Source: Cytophagales bacterium
Lineage (GTDB): Bacteria > Bacteroidota > Bacteroidia > Cytophagales > Cyclobacteriaceae
NCBI GenBank assembly: GCA_016124425.1
Contig: WGNT01000025.1
Coordinates: forward strand, 16,310 to 80,309
Reading direction: 5' to 3'
Length of the DNA stretch: 64,000 nt
Below are positions 59,225-64,000 of the stretch, one piece after another. Every line of letters begins with the position of its first letter. Position 1 is the first letter of the stretch. The notes beneath the pieces were generated by a model that saw only the letters and a program-made list of their open reading frames with translations, was not told the DNA's origin and searched no databases. The position numbers and the translations under genes are program-made.

Positions 59225-62011
59225 CTACTGTTTCAATATATAATACACATGTCCTTTGGCAGGTATCTCTACATCGAGATCCACCATATAGTCTCTTGCA
59301 ATTGGAAGTTGCTGGGAGGTCCCCTCAGCGTTTATTACCGAGACTGTTTTGCCAAGACCTGTATAATAGACGGGAACCCTAATGGTTCGGGTAATCGCTG
59401 TGGTTAGTGGATTATAGAGCATAAGCAACCCCTTTTCCTCTCCTTGCGGATTGACATGTAGCAAGCCGTCCCAATCTCTTCCATCTGGTCTTCGGAGATG
59501 GATAATATCAGCATCTAGGATCTCGCGGTGGGCCTTGTAAAAGGAAACCCAATGCTCCACCGTTTTTTTAGTAATTTCACTATCGTAAAGTCTTGGACCT
59601 CGGTAGCAAGCCTGAACGCCAGCACCGAATAGATTTGCCATCCGTTGCGAATAGTGGTCGAGGTGGTCCTCTAAAGGTTCTATGGTCGCCGCTGCACCGC
59701 CGCCATGATATTCCGTTAGCGGCACAAACATCCATCCCATACTTGGTGTCTTTGTCCAAGTCCCGTCATAAATATTCTGCCGTTCAATGATTTCCTGTTG
59801 CTCTCTCGGTAGCGACCAATTTACCTCCCGATAGCCCATGGCTATTTTGGATGAACCGTTCATAAAGTACCAATCCGGGACATTGAGATAGATCCCCTCC
59901 GACCGGCACCAAGCATATAAGTCACTTATAATCCGGTGTTGGTTCCATTGGGAGTCTTCCAGTCCCCTATGGCCAGGGTGATCATGGGAAGCACAAATGT
60001 CTCCGGGATAGTTCCCATCATGCTCAATGATATCCAAACCGGTATGTACATACATCTCCTTGATCTTTTTAAAATAGTCCAGCCCCCAGGCAGAAGCAAG
60101 GCAGGGAGAATTGCCGTATTTGGCGACACCACCTGGCTTGCCAGTGGCAGGATTGATGATGTCATGTTCCTCACTGATAGACCTACTGGCCAACAGCGAA
60201 TACCCTCCCAAAGCAATACCCTTCCCGTGGGCATAATCGGCCAATTCTTTCATTTTTTCATAATAAATCGCATCGCCAGTTTCCATATTAAAGCCGCTGC
60301 CAAACGTCATAATCACCATTTCAAATCCTACCTCCGCACATTGGTCAATGGCCAGTTTGACCGATTCGGGATCGGCGTTACGGACATGCATGAGGATGGG
60401 ATTTTCCGTCACCCATGGTGATACCGTTCGATACATCTTGCGGGTAGCCAACCCATTTCGTTCTTTATCAAAAGAGTCGAAAAACAACTCCCATGTGCGG
60501 AAGGATGAAAACGAACCGTCGGGCGGAACTACTTGGGATGGACCTAAGCGCGGATGCACCTCCAACAATACAGGGGCTTCAAGGGCATAATTAACCTGTG
60601 AGGTATAAGTCGGATCCGCTTTCCAATGCACAGTACTTTTGTTGGATTCCCTATTGCCCATAGACCCGAAAGCGAAATCCGTTTCCACATGAATGTTTGG
60701 CAGTTGCCATCGTTCCTCGCCCTCCACACTGGATTCCCCTTCGACGATCGCCAAGACTTCACTTACAAACCTGTCAACTACAATGGTATCAGGGGAATTA
60801 TTTTGAAAGGTAATCCATTTAGACATAAGCGGCAACCCATCGTACAAAGCAAAGTGGACGTTAACTTCGGCCTCGCCAAGAAGGGTGGACGTCGCCGGTT
60901 GTACCAACCCTCCAAAAATCTGCAGCTGTTCCACTTTTCCCCGCTCTGTTTTTCCCAAACCATTTCCATCACTTCCTCCACCGGAGGGATCTGTTTTACC
61001 CACCCGCAACGAAGACGGCCTGCCTGATATCGGAACCTGTACAAGGTCGATCCAAACCGAACCATCCTCAGATACAGAACCAACCAAGCTCTCTTCCTGA
61101 AGCTCAAGTTTGAGGAAGTAGGCACGACCAGGCTCGATTTTTCCAAGTTCCCGCTCCTCCTTACCATCCCAAAAGCCTATTGTTCCCTTTCCGGGTTGGA
61201 GGTTAATCTTTCTATTTGTGTCGCCAAAAACAAGCACTAAGCCAGCACCCCAGCTGCTGCTTTTGTCGGTACCGGGATTAATCCTAGCGATCACGCGATG
61301 TGCAGTTGAGGGAAACGGCCGCTCCGCATAGACGGCTGCCTGTTCGTCTGCCATGATCTCGCCAGGCTTGCCCTCATTGATAAAGGAATTTCTGGGATTT
61401 CCTTTACTGGCATACAGTTTCCAGCCAAGATCTAGTTTGGTGAAATTATCCGCAAAAAGCAACTCCATCTCCTGTAATTTACCTGTCGGGGAAGGGGATG
61501 TAAACCTGACTACAAGCTCCTTTCCTTTTGGTGGCCAAGCCGCATCGGTTGACAACCATTCGGGCCGCTTTTTCCATTCCATCCTTGGGGAAATATCCCG
61601 AACTTCATAGCTGGTAAATTGAAACGCGTCCGGATCATTTCGCATCTCATCGATCCATTCATCCAACAGGTAGTTTTGAATGGGTTGCCCAAGCAGACCT
61701 CCCACGTCAATGTCCTGGCCGTCGAGGGTGATTTTAGCTTCAGGTTTGACCGCCCTAAGATAAGCTTCATTGGTGACCAAATTGGTCAGTCCAACTGTAG
61801 CAAAATTGGGTGAAATCCGGAATCTCCTTTCCAGTAGACCATTTGAAATCGTGAGTTCGCCGCTTTCTTCAGAAAAGTTGACCGAAGCGGAATAGGGTTC
61901 TCCGTTGATAAGCCAATCCAAGGACTGCATATCATTAAGAGGTGGTGAACACGCAACGAGGCAAATCGAAAGAACAAGCAGTGAGCGCAAGCAACATTGT
62001 TTCATATTCAA
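59225..62011 (-). CDS. Large exported glycosidase-like protein (alpha-galactosidase-like C-terminal barrel, inserted concanavalin-like domain)
   Basis: Lipobox 'SICLVACSPPL'; beta-sandwich N-term 'SNGLLERRFRISPNFATVGLTNLVT'; later 'DIIEHDGNYPGDICASHDHPGHRGLEDSQWNQHRIISDLYAWCRSEGIYLNVPDWYFMNG'. Confidence 0.65.
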   Translation of the reverse strand: MNMKQCCLRSLLVLSICLVACSPPLNDMQSLDWLINGEPYSASVNFSEESGELTISNGLLERRFRISPNFATVGLTNLVTNEAYLRAVKPEAKITLDGQDIDVGGLLGQPIQNYLLDEWIDEMRNDPDAFQFTSYEVRDISPRMEWKKRPEWLSTDAAWPPKGKELVVRFTSPSPTGKLQEMELLFADNFTKLDLGWKLYASKGNPRNSFINEGKPGEIMADEQAAVYAERPFPSTAHRVIARINPGTDKSSSWGAGLVLVFGDTNRKINLQPGKGTIGFWDGKEERELGKIEPGRAYFLKLELQEESLVGSVSEDGSVWIDLVQVPISGRPSSLRVGKTDPSGGGSDGNGLGKTERGKVEQLQIFGGLVQPATSTLLGEAEVNVHFALYDGLPLMSKWITFQNNSPDTIVVDRFVSEVLAIVEGESSVEGEERWQLPNIHVETDFAFGSMGNRESNKSTVHWKADPTYTSQVNYALEAPVLLEVHPRLGPSQVVPPDGSFSSFRTWELFFDSFDKERNGLATRKMYRTVSPWVTENPILMHVRNADPESVKLAIDQCAEVGFEMVIMTFGSGFNMETGDAIYYEKMKELADYAHGKGIALGGYSLLASRSISEEHDIINPATGKPGGVAKYGNSPCLASAWGLDYFKKIKEMYVHTGLDIIEHDGNYPGDICASHDHPGHRGLEDSQWNQHRIISDLYAWCRSEGIYLNVPDWYFMNGSSKIAMGYREVNWSLPREQQEIIERQNIYDGTWTKTPSMGWMFVPLTEYHGGGAAATIEPLEDHLDHYSQRMANLFGAGVQACYRGPRLYDSEITKKTVEHWVSFYKAHREILDADIIHLRRPDGRDWDGLLHVNPQGEEKGLLMLYNPLTTAITRTIRVPVYYTGLGKTVSVINAEGTSQQLPIARDYMVDLDVEIPAKGHVYYILKQ

Positions 62012-62374
62012 GCAGAAAATCAGGTAAATTCAACCTAAAATTAGGTGAAAATTACTTTCTCACAATGTTTTTTACACAAACAACAACATGTACGTAGATA
62101 GTATACCAAATATTGCGTTGGTGTTTTTGATGTGGAGAATAAACGCCTCAAAAAATTATCTAGTACCTGATGTCCAATTAAATCAAAGCATGTATCAAGG
62201 TAAGAAGAAAGGAGTAAGGTTAAATCTAGGTGCGTTTTGGGGCTTCCAAAAAAATTCTAATAAGTTATGCTTTTGTTCAATGCTACATTTCCAGCATTTG
62301 ATCCCAACAAAATTCAACGATTGTTCCACTTTAATTAATTTAACCTTCAAAGCCAATTTAGAAATAGAGCCAGT

Positions 62375-62467
62375 AGAGAACACGGAGGTAACACAGATGA
62401 CAAAGAGGATTTTTAAGTAAAACTTTGTGCTCTTTGTGCCTTCTTTGTGTCCTTCGTGGTCTTTTTA
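62375..62467. repeat. Imperfect palindrome built of CACAAAGnn / CTTTGTGnn units (repeat-like intergenic element)
   Basis: 5' half 'gagaacacggaggtaacacagatgacaaagaggattttt', 3' half 'aaaactttgtgctctttgtgccttctttgtgtccttcgtggtcttttt'; revcomp of the 3' half reads ccacgaaggacacaaagaaggcacaaagagcacaaag. Confidence 0.65.
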
Positions 62468-62612
62468 GCTAGATCTGGAATTGATTGAATATTCTATGGC
62501 GTCGGGTTTTCTCTTAAGAATAGCTTGGCATCTTGATAGTTCATAGATTTCGATTAATGAATAAGTGCCCAGTTCTATAAATCTATTTTAAAGAACGGCA
62601 TGTTGGCCCTTC

Positions 62613-63608
62613 TCAGACAACCCTAGTGTCCGTCTGCCAAAGATCCGCATTCTCTCCTAACACATCCTTTAGCTGCTCTGTGATTTCGTTTAACCTGTCA
62701 AGGGTATCCACCGAAAGGTTAATTTTGAGCGTCTCCATATTTTTCCGTACCTGTGCAGGGTTTCTCCCCCCCACTATCACACCTCCTACACCTTCTTGTG
62801 CCAAAAGCCAAGCCAAACTCAGGCCTTCCATAGAAACACCCAACTCTACAGCTACATCCTGAATAGCCCGGATTGTTTTGAAGGTAAGCTCCTCGCAACC
62901 TTTGTCTTGATGTCTTGAATGAGGTCTGTCTTTGGTAAAGTGGCGGGTCCTCGCCCTGTCATCCGGCACGTCCTCCGCAGAGGTGAATTTTCCCGTAAGC
63001 AAGCCTTGCATGATAGGAGAATAACAGAGTACAGGAATCCTGTCTTCCATACATTTCGGAAGGATACGATACTCAATCGCCCTAAAAAGAAGGTTATAAG
63101 CCATTTGGTTACTACTTACTTGATAGCCAAATGTTTTACATTCAGCCAAACTTTTTTCGCCAAAATTGGAAACCCCATATGCCCGGATTTTACCCGACTG
63201 CTTCAATTGGTCCAACGCCCCCAAGGTATCCGACAACGGTATCACAGGGTTAGGCCAGTGGAGTTGATAGAGATCGATATAGTCTGTCTGTAGGTTTTTC
63301 AATCCGCGTTCACATGCCTTAATCACCTTCTCTGGTGCAAAATCCTGTGGTCCAACCTTTGACGCAATAATGATATGAGACCGTTCGCCTTTCAATGCCT
63401 TTGCTAGCATGTTTTCCGAGGACCCATTGCCGTATGCCTCCGCCGTATCGAAACAGGTAATACCAGCATCGTAGGCCTCCTTAATTGCTGCTAGGGAATC
63501 ACGCTCTTCTTGATGGCCCCAATTGAATCCGCCGACAATGGCCCAACAGCCAAAAATCATCCGGGAAATTTCAAAATCAGTATGGGGTAATTTGATCTTC
63601 GTGTTCAT
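62613..63608 (-). CDS. Aldo/keto reductase
   Basis: 'RMIFGCWAIVGGFNWGHQEERDSLAAIKEAYDAGITCFDTAEAYGNGSSENMLAKAL', 'IDLYQLHWPNP', 'IRAYGVSNF'. Confidence 0.93.
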   Translation of the reverse strand: MNTKIKLPHTDFEISRMIFGCWAIVGGFNWGHQEERDSLAAIKEAYDAGITCFDTAEAYGNGSSENMLAKALKGERSHIIIASKVGPQDFAPEKVIKACERGLKNLQTDYIDLYQLHWPNPVIPLSDTLGALDQLKQSGKIRAYGVSNFGEKSLAECKTFGYQVSSNQMAYNLLFRAIEYRILPKCMEDRIPVLCYSPIMQGLLTGKFTSAEDVPDDRARTRHFTKDRPHSRHQDKGCEELTFKTIRAIQDVAVELGVSMEGLSLAWLLAQEGVGGVIVGGRNPAQVRKNMETLKINLSVDTLDRLNEITEQLKDVLGENADLWQTDTRVV

Positions 63609-63731
63609 AATGGAGCGCTTAAATTAAAACAAGGTCACTTCGGTGTGTACAAATATAGCGGATACCGCTTAAAAAGGTGGTTAAAGCGAATGGTTGCAGC
63701 GATTTTTTATAAACAAGCAACCTGATCGTTG

Positions 63732-63998
63732 CTATTTATTCATACTCATCAGGAAGCCGGCGATAAAAGCAGCCTGTTTGGACCGAACATCATCCCCATA
63801 ATGAACGTGATCGATAAAAAGATCATCCCCCAGATTCCGGGTGAATTGAAATAAGTCAATAATCGGTACCTGTCTGGAACGGAATATCGTATCTGCAGCA
63901 GCGTTGTAGGCTTCCAAATCCGCCGCAAACCTGTGAAAACTTTGCTGCCTGCTATTATGCTGTGCATCATCCACAGGGGTTGTCCTTATCCAGATCAA
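63732..63998 (-). CDS. SGNH/GDSL-like hydrolase C-terminus (truncated by window edge)
   Basis: 'VPIIDLFQFTRNLGDDLFIDHVHYGDDVRSKQAAFIAGFL' contains a DxxH-like block V; runs off the window. Confidence 0.6.
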   Translation of the reverse strand: MIWIRTTPVDDAQHNSRQQSFHRFAADLEAYNAAADTIFRSRQVPIIDLFQFTRNLGDDLFIDHVHYGDDVRSKQAAFIAGFLMSMNK

Positions 63999-64000
63999 TT

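Noticed and set aside
60626-61027. Long antisense ORFs (133 aa + strand here; also 37847-38248, 38414-38857, 39195-39677, 59936-60421, 51263-51937)
   Set aside because: All lie opposite strongly supported genes and show no domain features; shadow ORFs
62088-62420. 110-aa ORF near the end of the window
   Set aside because: Its C-terminus (VENTEVTQMTKRIFK) is just translation of the palindromic repeat element; likely spurious
1-64000. CRISPR arrays, rRNA operons, intact insertion sequences
   Set aside because: No regularly spaced direct repeats, no rRNA-like sequence and no transposase ORF were found on either strand

Overview
This is a 64 kb chromosomal window from a Bacteroidota genome, probably Cytophagales/Cyclobacteriaceae-like. 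That placement is inferred from SusC/SusD, TAnnTTTG-type promoters and gene content. Gene order, left to right: (1) a 5'-truncated SusC/SusD pair. (2) An NHEJ/stress block: LigD-Ku, a GH13 alpha-glucan enzyme overlapping a topoisomerase IB, and a large KatE-type catalase. (3) A three-gene overlapping biosynthetic operon: SbnA/cysteine-synthase-like, an FAD/NAD(P)-binding protein, and a Y4yA-like fold-III PLP decarboxylase. (4) CsbD, several two-component proteins and a sigma54 activator. (5) DUF421, an FAD oxidoreductase, heparinase II/III, LolD and SucC. (6) tRNA-Arg(UCG) followed by a decayed mobile island: an integrase with an in-frame stop, a tape-measure fragment, and an AT-rich two-gene cassette resembling a toxin-antitoxin pair. 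(7) Metabolic genes and a P-type ATPase. (8) BlaI plus an unusual M56/TonB/ExbD-like/plug-like mosaic protein. (9) Carbohydrate-related genes: CE15, UxuA, DUF1080, a PVC-type cytochrome, FG-GAP, BNR_4 and a large glycosidase-like protein. The best candidates for something undescribed are the M56-TonB-ExbD-plug mosaic, the SbnA/FAD/Y4yA operon, and the short RHH-like + unknown-protein cassette in the tRNA-Arg island. No rRNA, CRISPR array or intact IS element was seen. All family names come from reading motifs by eye; no searches were run.
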